IMG/VR virus record: IMGVR_UViG_3300043464_002284
Coordinates: 1-64,000 of that record
Direction: 5' to 3' (one strand)
Length of the DNA stretch: 64,000 bases
DNA from: a virus
The position numbers and the translations under genes were made by a program. The notes below the pieces were generated by a model that saw only the letters and a list, made by a program, of their open reading frames with translations, was not told where the DNA came from and did no database searches. Shown here piece by piece: positions 33,165 through 41,510 of the stretch (position 1 is its first letter; each line of letters opens with the position of its first letter).

Positions 33165-33540
33165 CTTTATATTTCAACAAAAACCAGCGACCAATGTCGA
33201 TTCTACGAATGAATTCTATACCTTACAGGGGATGGAAGATGTTGTAGACTCGGAACAAAACTGTAGACTAAACGACGAAACACCAAACAAAGTATTCGCC
33301 AAAAAGATATATCGTGCTGATAATACACATAGATTTTATATTAGGGTTAGCAATAACGGTAAACTCTATAATCCAGTATCTATCTATGGAGAAGAAAAAA
33401 TTAATACATTTTTAGACAGAGTATGTAAAGACAGTATAAAGTTCAAAGAAGTAAATGAAAAAACCTTTAATCTTTATGTTGGTTTTTTAAACACTAAGAA
33501 TATCGCATGGCTCAATAACGCCGAAAGAGAGGTTTCATAA
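33157..33540 (+). CDS. Hypothetical protein, paralogue of the gene at 32026
   Basis: 127 residues. Its C-terminal region matches the protein at 32026 (see RFYIRV, LYNPVSI, FKEV, WLNNAERE), pointing to a duplication followed by divergence of the N-termini. Soluble and charged, no recognised family. One-base TAATG overlap with the next gene. Function unknown; conservation of the aromatic and Asn residues suggests the C-terminal half is the functional fold. Confidence 0.62.
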   Translation: MDSFIFQQKPATNVDSTNEFYTLQGMEDVVDSEQNCRLNDETPNKVFAKKIYRADNTHRFYIRVSNNGKLYNPVSIYGEEKINTFLDRVCKDSIKFKEVNEKTFNLYVGFLNTKNIAWLNNAEREVS

Positions 33541-33884
33541 TGTCTGCTAGAATCACTAAAACACAAAAATATGCAATAATGTGGCTACATAGTCAAGGAC
33601 AAGAGTCCGCATCAATAGCCAAAGAACTAGACGTAGATACCAAGTCGGTGGATCGTATTTTAGAAAAAACTACCAACACTAAGGGATCAGACAAAATTAA
33701 GACCACTTCAGAGGTAGTAGGTAAGACTTCTTCGAAAGAGTTAATGATCAGACACACATCATCAAAGAAAAATAATAGTGTAGCTATCATGACTAAAGAA
33801 GCATCAGAAGTAAATGATCATGCACGACCAACTAATACAGCTAATCCCAGAAATCAAAAACACATCTTTAAACCAAATGGGTGA
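33540..33884 (+). CDS. Helix-turn-helix protein
   Basis: 114 residues. The first 40 residues (TQKYAIMWLHSQGQESASIAKELDVDTKSVDRILEKT) read as a helix-turn-helix of the resolvase/sigma-like type, with SIAKELDVDTKSVDRIL as turn plus recognition helix. The remaining 70 residues are Ser/Thr/Lys-rich, probably disordered, and end in an RNQKHIFKPNG tail. It may be a phage regulator or a DNA-binding accessory for recombination, given that uvsX is two genes downstream. Confidence 0.6.
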   Translation: MSARITKTQKYAIMWLHSQGQESASIAKELDVDTKSVDRILEKTTNTKGSDKIKTTSEVVGKTSSKELMIRHTSSKKNNSVAIMTKEASEVNDHARPTNTANPRNQKHIFKPNG

Positions 33885-34312
33885 ACATGAGCAATAAGTA
33901 CCCTTCGAAATACTCGAACGGTAAGCTCGTATCTGCTGCTCAATATATTACAGAGATAATATGCGAGAATAAAGCCAAGCTTACTGGTCAAGATTTGCAT
34001 TATAGATTTTGGGCAAATAAAACATGGTCAGCATATTACAGGAATCAAATAGGCACGGCCAACAAGCTTCTGGAAAAGTATTCTGAAACAGCAATCGTTA
34101 GAGCTTTGAATACCAAGGAAGCTTCAAAAATTTATTCCTTACGTGCTCCTCACCTGAACCCTATTATAGAACAACAGGAGAAAATACTAGAATCTCAGAA
34201 TAAGTCATTAACTCTTGAGTTTGACAGAAAAGAAGACAAGACTTATAAGACTAGCGATAATATTAAAAAGGGCATACTTTCTAAATTAAAGGATCTAGAC
34301 GATGGCGCTTAA
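33881..34312 (+). CDS. Hypothetical protein upstream of uvsX
   Basis: 143 residues from a GTG that overlaps the previous stop (GTGA); an ATG six bases later (33887) is an equally plausible start. The sequence is basic and aromatic in the first half (AQYITEIICENKAKL, LHYRFWANKTWSAYYRNQIGTANKLLEKY) and charged and helical in the second (IEQQEKILESQNKSLTLEF). No family recognised. It overlaps uvsX by 11 bases, so expression is coupled, and a recombination accessory role is possible but not shown. Confidence 0.6.
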   Translation: MNMSNKYPSKYSNGKLVSAAQYITEIICENKAKLTGQDLHYRFWANKTWSAYYRNQIGTANKLLEKYSETAIVRALNTKEASKIYSLRAPHLNPIIEQQEKILESQNKSLTLEFDRKEDKTYKTSDNIKKGILSKLKDLDDGA

Positions 34313-35321
34313 AGAAGATGTTAAAAAGAATTTTGGAGATAATGTGATGCTAACGGCAAATGCCGTTATTGATAAGTCCTTGATTACCATCCCAGTTAGT
34401 CCGGCATTAGACGTTGTACTAAATGGCGGCATCCCAGAAGGATCGTTTGTTATTTTTACAGGACAACCCAAATGTGGAAAAACAACGACCTCTTTAGATT
34501 TCTGTGCAACCGCACAAAAGAAAGAGTACGCTCACGGATCATTCAAAGAAGGTAGAGAAGTTTACTACCTCAATATAGAAGGTCGCTTAAAGAAAAGAGA
34601 CTTAGAAGGAATACCCGGATTAAATCTAGAAAAATTCAACATTATTGGATCTCAAGAAGGTAAAATCTTACACGCAGAAGAATATCTTCAAATTGGAGAA
34701 AGAATCATTAATGAAATTCCGGGATCAGTAGTTATTATCGACTCATACTCTGCTCTGTGTACAGAAGCTGAAATTACTAGCGATATGGACAAGATGCAAA
34801 GAGCAGACGGAGCTAAGTTATTGGCTAAGTTTTGCAGGAAAGTCTCAAATGTTATTCCCGTTAATAGGAACGTAGTTATAGGCATTACTCACCAAATGGG
34901 TAATCCAGGAATGGGTCATAGTGAGTGGAAAGAAAAGAGTGGTCAAGCTATCGCCTATCAAACAGACATTAAAATTAAAGCCAACTATTTTAGTCCTTGG
35001 AACTTAAGTACCGACAGTCCTCAGATTGGTCAAGAAGTACATTGGCAAGTTATGTGTTCTGCTCTAGGTGCTCCTGGTGGTAAAATCACAAGCTATCTTA
35101 GATATGGTCAGGGAATTGATAAGCAGATGGAATTACTGACACTTGCTGTAGATTTGGGTCTTGTGTCAAAGGGTGGTGCATGGTATACTATGTCATCTGT
35201 TGAGGATAAGCCCAAATTTCAAGGTCTTGAGAAAACAAGACAGTATTTGGTTGATCATCCCGAAGTTTATGATGATTTATGGACAAAGGTCAAGGATACT
35301 ATGGGAATCAAATGCAAGTAA
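34302..35321 (+). CDS. uvsX: RecA/UvsX-like recombinase
   Basis: 339 residues. Strand-exchange ATPase that coats ssDNA for recombination-dependent replication and repair. Walker A is GQPKCGKTT (Lys60); a Walker B-like strand SVVIIDSYSALC follows, and NRNVVIGITHQ corresponds to the RecA L2/ATP-sensing region. The gene has a good ribosome site (AAAGGA) and partly overlaps its neighbours. Related RecA-type proteins are called UvsX in T4-like phages. The C-terminal region (LEKTRQYLVDHPEVYDDLW) is a short helical cap. Nearby DnaB, primase, PD-(D/E)XK exonuclease and SSB complete a replication/recombination module. Confidence 0.9.
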   Translation: MALKEDVKKNFGDNVMLTANAVIDKSLITIPVSPALDVVLNGGIPEGSFVIFTGQPKCGKTTTSLDFCATAQKKEYAHGSFKEGREVYYLNIEGRLKKRDLEGIPGLNLEKFNIIGSQEGKILHAEEYLQIGERIINEIPGSVVIIDSYSALCTEAEITSDMDKMQRADGAKLLAKFCRKVSNVIPVNRNVVIGITHQMGNPGMGHSEWKEKSGQAIAYQTDIKIKANYFSPWNLSTDSPQIGQEVHWQVMCSALGAPGGKITSYLRYGQGIDKQMELLTLAVDLGLVSKGGAWYTMSSVEDKPKFQGLEKTRQYLVDHPEVYDDLWTKVKDTMGIKCK

Positions 35322-35719
35322 AAGATCTAGACGGGAATTCTTGTAATTGGCAATTAATTGGTAATATTGCACATGGATCAGTTCAAAATAAGTCTAGTCT
35401 GCATTTACAGGCTAGAGAATTAATCCATACGTGTTTTCCTACTTTACAAGTTTTGGAAGAAATACCAGTTAATATCAGAAGATCAGAAACCCTTTATCTA
35501 GACTTTTATTTGCCACTAATTAAAAAATGCATAGAGGTTCATGGTGAACAACATTATAAGTTTAGTAGGTTTTTTCATAATAGTCCACTAGGATTTATCA
35601 GACATAAGAAAAGAGATCAGGAGAAGAAAGATTGGTGTGAATTAAATGGAATTGAATATATAGAATTACCATTTGATCAAATAGACCAATGGGAATCAAG
35701 GATAAAAAATGAATACTAA
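35312..35719 (+). CDS. Vsr/EDxHD-like PD-(D/E)XK nuclease
   Basis: 135 residues from the ATG at 35312, chosen over 35279 because it shortens the overlap with uvsX to 10 bases. The core reads LDFYLPLIKKCIEVHGEQHY, then KKRDQEKKDWCELNGIEYIELPF: the Asp, Glu and Glu/His pattern of very-short-patch-repair-like and DUF559-like nucleases. The same superfamily includes the EDxHD homing nucleases described at fractured phage genes. It may therefore be a repair/recombination nuclease tied to uvsX or a homing-type element. Cleavage specificity cannot be read from sequence. Confidence 0.7.
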   Translation: MQVKDLDGNSCNWQLIGNIAHGSVQNKSSLHLQARELIHTCFPTLQVLEEIPVNIRRSETLYLDFYLPLIKKCIEVHGEQHYKFSRFFHNSPLGFIRHKKRDQEKKDWCELNGIEYIELPFDQIDQWESRIKNEY

Positions 35720-36191
35720 AGAACAAGTTAATGAATGGGATAGGATTCTTGACGAATATGAAAAAGGCCTTGGTCTGGGAACATATAGAGCAGATACTTT
35801 TCCAGAAGAAGAGCTTAACAGCTATTTTCAAATGAGTAGGGATGAGCTTGAAAAAACAACGCCAGAAGTTTGCGGAGAGATAGCTTATAGATTGGGACAA
35901 TTTGCATTTCATGTTCAGAGATCTATAAATAGAGAACTATCCCGATTGAATTGGGCAGACGAGACCATAAAAGAGACAATAGCTGAAGACATTAATAATT
36001 ATAAGGGATATGGTTATATTGAAAAGTCTTTTCAGGCCATTAAAAATAATGAGAAAGCATCAGCATTAAATAAGATTAAAAAGTACGCTAAACAAAGAAG
36101 CGATAGACTTCAATATTTGGCAAACAGTATTAAACATCTATCAGACATTATGTTATCTATCCAAAGGGCAAAGGTGAAAAATGGATCTTAA
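35709..36191 (+). CDS. Hypothetical helical protein
   Basis: 160 residues, ribosome site AAGGA five bases before the ATG. Predominantly helical and highly charged, with a long C-terminal stretch rich in Lys, Arg and Ser (ALNKIKKYAKQRSDRLQYL). No Cys cluster, no recognised motif. It lies between the nuclease and a zinc-ribbon protein in the helicase/primase operon and overlaps both neighbours by about 11 bases. Helicase loader is a possible role by position only. Confidence 0.58.
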   Translation: MNTKEQVNEWDRILDEYEKGLGLGTYRADTFPEEELNSYFQMSRDELEKTTPEVCGEIAYRLGQFAFHVQRSINRELSRLNWADETIKETIAEDINNYKGYGYIEKSFQAIKNNEKASALNKIKKYAKQRSDRLQYLANSIKHLSDIMLSIQRAKVKNGS

Positions 36192-36573
36192 TGATTTAGC
36201 TAAAAATCCAGAACAGCTTAAAAATTTAATTACTCTTCTTCAACAAATGCTGCCTACAACAGCAGAGGAGAATAATGAAGAACAGGGGTCCGAAGAGGAG
36301 TTTACAGCACCACTAAGGACCAAGGGTTCTAGACGTAAGACTAAACAAGCAAAGAATAAATTCGTTGATATGCCAGAGCGAGATATGCATAAAGACGATA
36401 CTATTATTGATCAAAAATTAGCTAGATTTCCACCAGTTAGTAGAGCAAGACCATTTCAATTGGTGGAAGTTCGTTGTCGTGTTTGTGGCAAAACTGAGAA
36501 GGTAAGCCCCTCATTAGTTTTTGAGGGAGTAGATCGATATAAGTGTAATAACTGTTCAACGTCGTCGGGGTGA
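36181..36573 (+). CDS. Small zinc-ribbon protein before DnaB
   Basis: 130 residues. The C-terminal 35 residues hold a clear zinc ribbon (VRCRVCGKTEKVSPS, then YKCNNCSTSSG). The N-terminal part is acidic then basic (EENNEEQGSEEEF; SRRKTKQAKNK) and probably disordered. It precedes the DnaB-type helicase by 11 bases. It could be a nucleic-acid-binding adaptor of the replisome; function is inferred from position only. Confidence 0.62.
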   Translation: MDLNDLAKNPEQLKNLITLLQQMLPTTAEENNEEQGSEEEFTAPLRTKGSRRKTKQAKNKFVDMPERDMHKDDTIIDQKLARFPPVSRARPFQLVEVRCRVCGKTEKVSPSLVFEGVDRYKCNNCSTSSG

Positions 36574-36584
36574 AAGGACATAAA

Positions 36585-38054
36585 ATGATATTGTGTGATC
36601 CGTCAGCCGAAAGGGCTGTATTGGCCGGTATATGTAGGTTTGGTGAAGATGCTTATTTGGATATTGCAGACATTGTCCAGCCATCTACTTTTACCATAGA
36701 TAGTAATGGCATTATATACTCTTGTTTAAAAACTTTGTGTGAACGGGACCATAAACCCACGATAGACATCCCATCCATTTTTTCTGTTGCACAAGAATTA
36801 AACTTTGGTCAAATATTAACAAAAAAAGAAGAAGCCCAGCATCTGAAGGCTATTCTTGATTTTCCTGTTAATCTGGAGAATGTTCGCAAGTTTGCGGCTA
36901 AAATTCGTAAGCTAGAAATTGCTAGACTATTAAGACAACAACTTGAAGCAGCACAAGACAAGATATTAGATATTAATGGTAGCGAACCAATAGCTTCTAT
37001 ATTAGGCATAGCAGAAGATGCTGTGTTTAATTTTTCTTCACTCCTTAGTGACACAGACAATCATCCTGTTTGTTTCGGCAATAACATAGATGAGTATCTG
37101 GTCGAATTAGAGGAAAAGAAGGTTGATCAAGTAGGTATATCCACAGGCTTTCCAATATACGATCAGTCCATTGGCGGAGGATTGCGAAAAGGCACGGTTA
37201 ATGTAATCGCCGCTCGACCTAAGACTGGTAAAACTCTGTTGTCTGATAATATGGGGCAATATATAGCTAATACGGTAGGCATACCAGTATTAAATATGGA
37301 TACGGAAATGAACAAAGAAGACCATATCCATCGAATTCTAGCAATGATGACGGAAACAGAAATTAACGATATAGAAACTGGCAGGTTTGCTGACTCCCCA
37401 GATAAGAAATCTAAGATAGTACAAGCCGCTAGTTGCCTAAAGAAAAGTAGATGGTTTCATAAGTCTATAGCAGGTAAAGCATTTGAAGAACAGCTAGCAG
37501 TTATGCGTAGATGGCTTTTGAAAGAGGTTGGACTCAATGATGACGGCACAGCTAAGGAGTGTGTGATATTCTATGATTATCTAAAGCTTATGGATAGCGC
37601 AGGCATGAGTCAAGACCTTAAAGAATATCAGGTCTTAGGTTTTATGATGACAGCACTACATAATTTTGCTGTTAGATATAAAGTTCCAATAGTGGCCTTT
37701 ATTCAATTAAACAGAGATGGCATCACAAAAGAAAGCACCGACACCGCATCTGGGTCAGATCGTATTATATGGTTATGTAGTAATTTTTCAATTTTCAAAC
37801 GCAAGTCTGACGAAGAAATTGCAGAGGATGGCCCAACAAATGGGAATAGGAAATTAGTACCGTTAATTAGTCGTCACGGCGGAGGCTTAGACGATAATGA
37901 CTACATTAACTGTCATATGAAAGGTTGGTGTGCTAAAATTAGCGAAGGCCAGACCAGACTAGAACTAATGCATAACAATAAAGGCAATAACAAAGACGGA
38001 TTTATTATAGATGACGAATCTAACAATGAAACAGCACAAATTCCATTTGAATGA
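36585..38054 (+). CDS. dnaB: DnaB-family replicative helicase
   Basis: 489 residues from the ATG at 36585, preferred to a GTG at 36570 because AAAGGA lies six bases upstream of it. N-terminal domain (AERAVLAGICRFGEDAYLDIADIVQPSTF) is of the DnaB type. The RecA-like motor has Walker A ARPKTGKTLL (Lys216), then VLNMDTEMNKEDHIHRILAMM, a Walker B-like CVIFYDYLKLMD, VPIVAFIQLNRDG and GSDRIIWLCSN, the H2-H4 region. Unwinds DNA at the fork ahead of the split Pol III alpha. It overlaps the primase gene, so helicase and primase are coupled. Confidence 0.87.
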   Translation: MILCDPSAERAVLAGICRFGEDAYLDIADIVQPSTFTIDSNGIIYSCLKTLCERDHKPTIDIPSIFSVAQELNFGQILTKKEEAQHLKAILDFPVNLENVRKFAAKIRKLEIARLLRQQLEAAQDKILDINGSEPIASILGIAEDAVFNFSSLLSDTDNHPVCFGNNIDEYLVELEEKKVDQVGISTGFPIYDQSIGGGLRKGTVNVIAARPKTGKTLLSDNMGQYIANTVGIPVLNMDTEMNKEDHIHRILAMMTETEINDIETGRFADSPDKKSKIVQAASCLKKSRWFHKSIAGKAFEEQLAVMRRWLLKEVGLNDDGTAKECVIFYDYLKLMDSAGMSQDLKEYQVLGFMMTALHNFAVRYKVPIVAFIQLNRDGITKESTDTASGSDRIIWLCSNFSIFKRKSDEEIAEDGPTNGNRKLVPLISRHGGGLDDNDYINCHMKGWCAKISEGQTRLELMHNNKGNNKDGFIIDDESNNETAQIPFE

Positions 38055-39165
38055 TCAAGCCAAATTAAAGATTGTCTGTGACGATTTATGTGATCGTATA
38101 GACGAGCTAATGGACCATTTTGGTTTAGAGTACACCTACAGTGGAAAACTTTTAACTATGAGTTGTCCCATTCATGGTGGAGACAATAAGTCTGCACTTA
38201 ACTTATATCCTCAAGGTGATGTATATAGAGGTAATTGGAAATGTAGAACGCATGGGTGCGATAAATATTTCAAATCTTCCATCATAGGTTTAATTAGAGG
38301 TATTATATCTCACCAAAAATACAACTGGATCAAAGATGGAGACGATCACTGCTCGTTTCAAGAGGCCCTATCCTTTTGTCTTGCGTTCTTAAATAAAGAC
38401 CTATCTGATATCAAGGTCTCAAAAATAGAAAGAGATAAAAAAGCATTTACTAGCACTATTAGATATATCAATCCAGAAAATACAATTAACCATGAAGGAA
38501 TAACCCGTCAGCAAATCCGTAAAAATCTTGCCATACCAGCACAATACTATATAGATAGAAGTTATTCATCAGATATTTTGAGCAAATATGATGTAGGGCT
38601 ATGTAATAGGGTCGGTAAGGAAATGTATAACCGCGTTGTTGTTCCTATCTATGATCATAAGCATCAATATATGGTTGGTTGCTCTGGTAGAAGTATTTTT
38701 GAAAAATGTAAAATTTGTTCATCTTTTCATAATCCAGAGGAAAAATGTCCATCAGAAGATAAAACAAGATTTTATTCAAAATGGAAGCACAGTGCAACAT
38801 TCCAATCCCAGAATCACCTATACAATATATGGTTTGCAAAAAAGACTATTTTAGAAACTCATACGGTCATACTTGTAGAAAGTCCAGGCAATGTGTGGAG
38901 ACTAGAAGAAGCTGGGATACACAATAGCGTAGCTATCTTTGGTTCTTCATTGAGCGATAGACAAAAAATGATCCTTGATGCATCCGGGGCGATGACTATC
39001 ATAACTATGATGGACAATGACGAGGCTGGCAAGAAAGCTTCAGAAATAATTCGTCAAAAATGCTATAAAACATACAACGTTAAAAATATAGAATTTCCAA
39101 CACAAGATGTTGGTGAGTTATCGGTAAATTACATTCAACAGAATATAGTCCCCTTACTAAAGTGA
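38011..39165 (+). CDS. DnaG-type primase with zinc finger and TOPRIM
   Basis: 384 residues; an ATG at 38026 is an alternative start, and both lie inside the helicase gene. An N-terminal CHC2-type zinc motif (LTMSCPIHGGDN, then WKCRTHGCDKYF) is followed by a region that binds template, and by a TOPRIM domain (VILVESPGNVWRLEEAGI; ITMMDNDEAGKKASE) that coordinates catalytic metal. A second cysteine cluster (KCKICSSFHNPEEKC, about 230-245) is inserted before the TOPRIM and is unusual. It should synthesise RNA primers for the fork. Shorter than cellular DnaG (about 580), like many phage primases; it has no obvious C-terminal helicase-binding domain. Confidence 0.82.
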   Translation: MTNLTMKQHKFHLNDQAKLKIVCDDLCDRIDELMDHFGLEYTYSGKLLTMSCPIHGGDNKSALNLYPQGDVYRGNWKCRTHGCDKYFKSSIIGLIRGIISHQKYNWIKDGDDHCSFQEALSFCLAFLNKDLSDIKVSKIERDKKAFTSTIRYINPENTINHEGITRQQIRKNLAIPAQYYIDRSYSSDILSKYDVGLCNRVGKEMYNRVVVPIYDHKHQYMVGCSGRSIFEKCKICSSFHNPEEKCPSEDKTRFYSKWKHSATFQSQNHLYNIWFAKKTILETHTVILVESPGNVWRLEEAGIHNSVAIFGSSLSDRQKMILDASGAMTIITMMDNDEAGKKASEIIRQKCYKTYNVKNIEFPTQDVGELSVNYIQQNIVPLLK

Positions 39166-39168
39166 AAT

Positions 39169-39894
39169 ATGATTTTAGGAATTTCTGGCCGCAAACAGTC
39201 TGGCAAAAGCACAACAGGAAACTTTATTGTTTCTTCAAAACTAGCTGAATTAGGAATATCTCATAAGATAGATATAGACGCTGAAGGAAGAATAGTTGTT
39301 TCAGATTTGTTTGGAGATAGTAATTATGCTGGTATTTTAGATGTTTTTGTGAAGAGCAATGACTATATGATTCAGAAACTACATGAGGTTTTGGATCCCC
39401 ATGTCAAAATTTATAGTTTTGCGGACCCTTTAAAACAAGATATTTGCATGAATATTCTGGGTTTAACCTATGAACAATGTTATGGGTCTGACGATGAGAA
39501 AAATGCATTAACAGATTTGACTTGGCCCGACTCAACTAATAGAATGTCGGCTAGAGACATTATGCAATATGTCGGCACCGATATTTTTCGTAAAATGAAA
39601 TCAGATGTCTGGGTTTCTGCGACTATTAATAGAATTCAAAAAGAAAAACCTCAAATAGCCCTAATTACTGACTGTAGATTCCCTAACGAAGTATCTAGCA
39701 TTAAAGATGCTGGGGGTTTAGTCATGAGGCTGACTCGCAATCCGTTTCGTTCCGATCATCTAAGCGAAACAATATTAGATGAATCTAATTATGATTGGTC
39801 TAATTTTGATTATGTATGCAATAATGACGAAATGAGCATATATGATCAGTGTACGGATATTCAAAAATTTTTACAGGAGACTCTACCATTATAA
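39169..39894 (+). CDS. Deoxynucleoside monophosphate kinase
   Basis: 241 residues. Walker A is GISGRKQSGKSTTGN (Lys13-Ser14 region), followed by YSFADPLKQDI, LTYEQCYGSDDEKN, SARDIMQYVGTDIFRKM and LITDCRFPNEV with GLVMRLTRN, the motif series of phage dNMP kinases such as T4 gp1. It phosphorylates dNMPs to dNDPs, linking the dCMP deaminase, dUTPase and RNR products to polymerase substrates. Start ATG three bases after the primase stop. Confidence 0.87.
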   Translation: MILGISGRKQSGKSTTGNFIVSSKLAELGISHKIDIDAEGRIVVSDLFGDSNYAGILDVFVKSNDYMIQKLHEVLDPHVKIYSFADPLKQDICMNILGLTYEQCYGSDDEKNALTDLTWPDSTNRMSARDIMQYVGTDIFRKMKSDVWVSATINRIQKEKPQIALITDCRFPNEVSSIKDAGGLVMRLTRNPFRSDHLSETILDESNYDWSNFDYVCNNDEMSIYDQCTDIQKFLQETLPL

Positions 39895-39915
39895 ATATGT
39901 GCCGATAAAATACCT

Positions 39916-39933
39916 GGTGTATATTAATTAGTA
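39916..39933 (+). promoter_or_regulatory. Candidate phage promoter, GGTGTATATTAAT motif
   Basis: GGTGTATATTAATTAGTA, 37 bases before the ATG at 39953. Together with 30658 this is the best form of the motif. GTGTA and TACAC arms form a small inverted repeat. It would drive the HNH gene independently of the upstream operon. Confidence 0.5.
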
Positions 39934-39952
39934 CACATAAGGAGTTTTATCG

Positions 39953-40486
39953 ATGAAAAAAATATATGATATATCTAAGGAATATCTAGAAGAACACTAT
40001 GTAAAACAACAAAAAAGTGCTGATGACATTTGTAAAGAATTAAATATTAAATCCAAGACAATAATATTTAGATTACTTAAAAAGTACAACATAAAACCCA
40101 ATTCTAGAGAAGGCAAACCTTGTAAAAAAACAAAGAAATTTGGAGAAATACATCAATCGTATCTTTATTTACTAAAAGAGAGAGCAAATAGGAAAAATTT
40201 AAAATTCAATTTAAACGGTAAATATTTATGGAGGTTGTTTTTAAAACAGAATAGAAAATGCGCACTGTCTGGAATTGAGATAGTTTTTCCAAAAGCATGG
40301 GGAGCTAGATCTAAAACCCAAATTACCGCATCGTTGGACAGAGTAGATTCCAATAAGGGTTATATTGTTGGCAATGTACAATGGGTACACAAACAAATAA
40401 ATACTATGAAAATGAATATGTCTGATGACGAATTTATCAACTTATGTAGAATGGTGACCAAAAATTATGATAGTGACCTACTTTAG
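39953..40486 (+). CDS. Free-standing HNH-type homing endonuclease with HTH
   Basis: 177 residues. The N-terminus (LEEHYVKQQKSADDICKELNIKSKTIIFRLLKKYNIKPN) is a helix-turn-helix. The C-terminal half carries the phage HNH-like signature CALSGIEIVF, ASLDRVDSNKGYIVGNVQWV, KQINTMKMNMSDDEFINLC. Such proteins are typically mobile, cutting DNA near their own insertion site. It has its own promoter motif and ribosome site (AAGGAG), and sits in the only substantial gap between the dNMP kinase and exonuclease genes, overlapping the latter by 20 bases. It looks like an inserted selfish gene that kept its promoter. Confidence 0.82.
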   Translation: MKKIYDISKEYLEEHYVKQQKSADDICKELNIKSKTIIFRLLKKYNIKPNSREGKPCKKTKKFGEIHQSYLYLLKERANRKNLKFNLNGKYLWRLFLKQNRKCALSGIEIVFPKAWGARSKTQITASLDRVDSNKGYIVGNVQWVHKQINTMKMNMSDDEFINLCRMVTKNYDSDLL

Positions 40487-41510
40487 AAGTTCTTCTTACA
40501 ACACCCACAGTCTCTGCGAGCAGCAATATTTTCTTGAATACGTTTTAGGTTATCGTGGTCCATCAGGACAAAAAGCCGATAAAGGAACAATTGTTCATAA
40601 GGTTCTAGAAATTCTGGCCGTTATTAAAAAGGCGGAACAGGACGGTATTAATACCATAGATGATGATGTTATTGGAAAGCTAGATATATCTACATATAGT
40701 CTAAATACAATAATTGAAAAAGTCTATAAGTATTATACAGAAGCTAACTCCCATCACAAGTGGGCTTTAAAGGACTACAAAGACTGTCATGCATGGGTAT
40801 ATAAAGCTATTGAATTTAATGGTGGTATGTTCGACCCAAGAAACAGACACATTCTATGTCCAGAGCAGCACTTTGACATAGAAATTAAAAAACCCTGGTC
40901 AGCATACTCATATGACACTCCAGACGGCAAGCTGGAGGGCAACCTAGCCATCAAAGGAACGATAGATCTTATAACTCTGGTTGGCGATAATACAATAGAA
41001 ATTGTAGACTGGAAAACAGGAAGAAGATTAGACTGGGCCACAGGCAAAGAAAAAACCCAAGAAAAACTAGAGCAAGATCCGCAGCTTAGAATTTATCATT
41101 ATGCTATTAGTCATTTATATCCTAATATAGATCATATTATTTTTTCTATCTACTTCATCAATGACGGTGGTCCATTTTCTATATGTTTTGATAAGTCTGA
41201 TTTACCAAAGACAGAAGAAATGCTTCGTCAAAAATTTGAGATAGTAAAGAACACAAGAAAGCCCAGATTAAATAAAAGCTGGATGTGTACAAAATTATGT
41301 CATTTTGGAAAAACAACATTTGATAATACCCACATAACGCCACAGATAGAATATAGAGAAAACCATACATGCAGTATGGGCTCAACTATGACCAAATGCG
41401 AACAAGTCAAACATGATATCGACTTGCACGGAATGAATGTTGTGGTAGAACAGTACAAAAACCAGAATCACTCCTTTGGAAAATATAAGGCGCCAGGAAG
41501 CACAGAATGA
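40467..41510 (+). CDS. PD-(D/E)XK exonuclease, RecB/Cas4-like
   Basis: 347 residues. An opening SSYNTHSLCEQQYFLEYVLGY and GTIVHKVLE match the RecB/Cas4-type nuclease fold. The metal site is visible as IKGTIDLITL (Asp), IEIVDWKTGRR (Asp-x-Lys), QLRIYHYAISHLYP (Gln motif). Several downstream Cys residues (CTKLCHFG, CSMGSTMTKC) could hold an iron-sulfur or zinc cluster as in Cas4/AddB proteins; which is undecided. Likely a DNA end-processing exonuclease for recombination or degradation of host DNA. Its ATG lies within the preceding HNH gene and its stop overlaps the dnaE start (ATGA). Confidence 0.8.
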   Translation: MIVTYFRSSSYNTHSLCEQQYFLEYVLGYRGPSGQKADKGTIVHKVLEILAVIKKAEQDGINTIDDDVIGKLDISTYSLNTIIEKVYKYYTEANSHHKWALKDYKDCHAWVYKAIEFNGGMFDPRNRHILCPEQHFDIEIKKPWSAYSYDTPDGKLEGNLAIKGTIDLITLVGDNTIEIVDWKTGRRLDWATGKEKTQEKLEQDPQLRIYHYAISHLYPNIDHIIFSIYFINDGGPFSICFDKSDLPKTEEMLRQKFEIVKNTRKPRLNKSWMCTKLCHFGKTTFDNTHITPQIEYRENHTCSMGSTMTKCEQVKHDIDLHGMNVVVEQYKNQNHSFGKYKAPGSTE

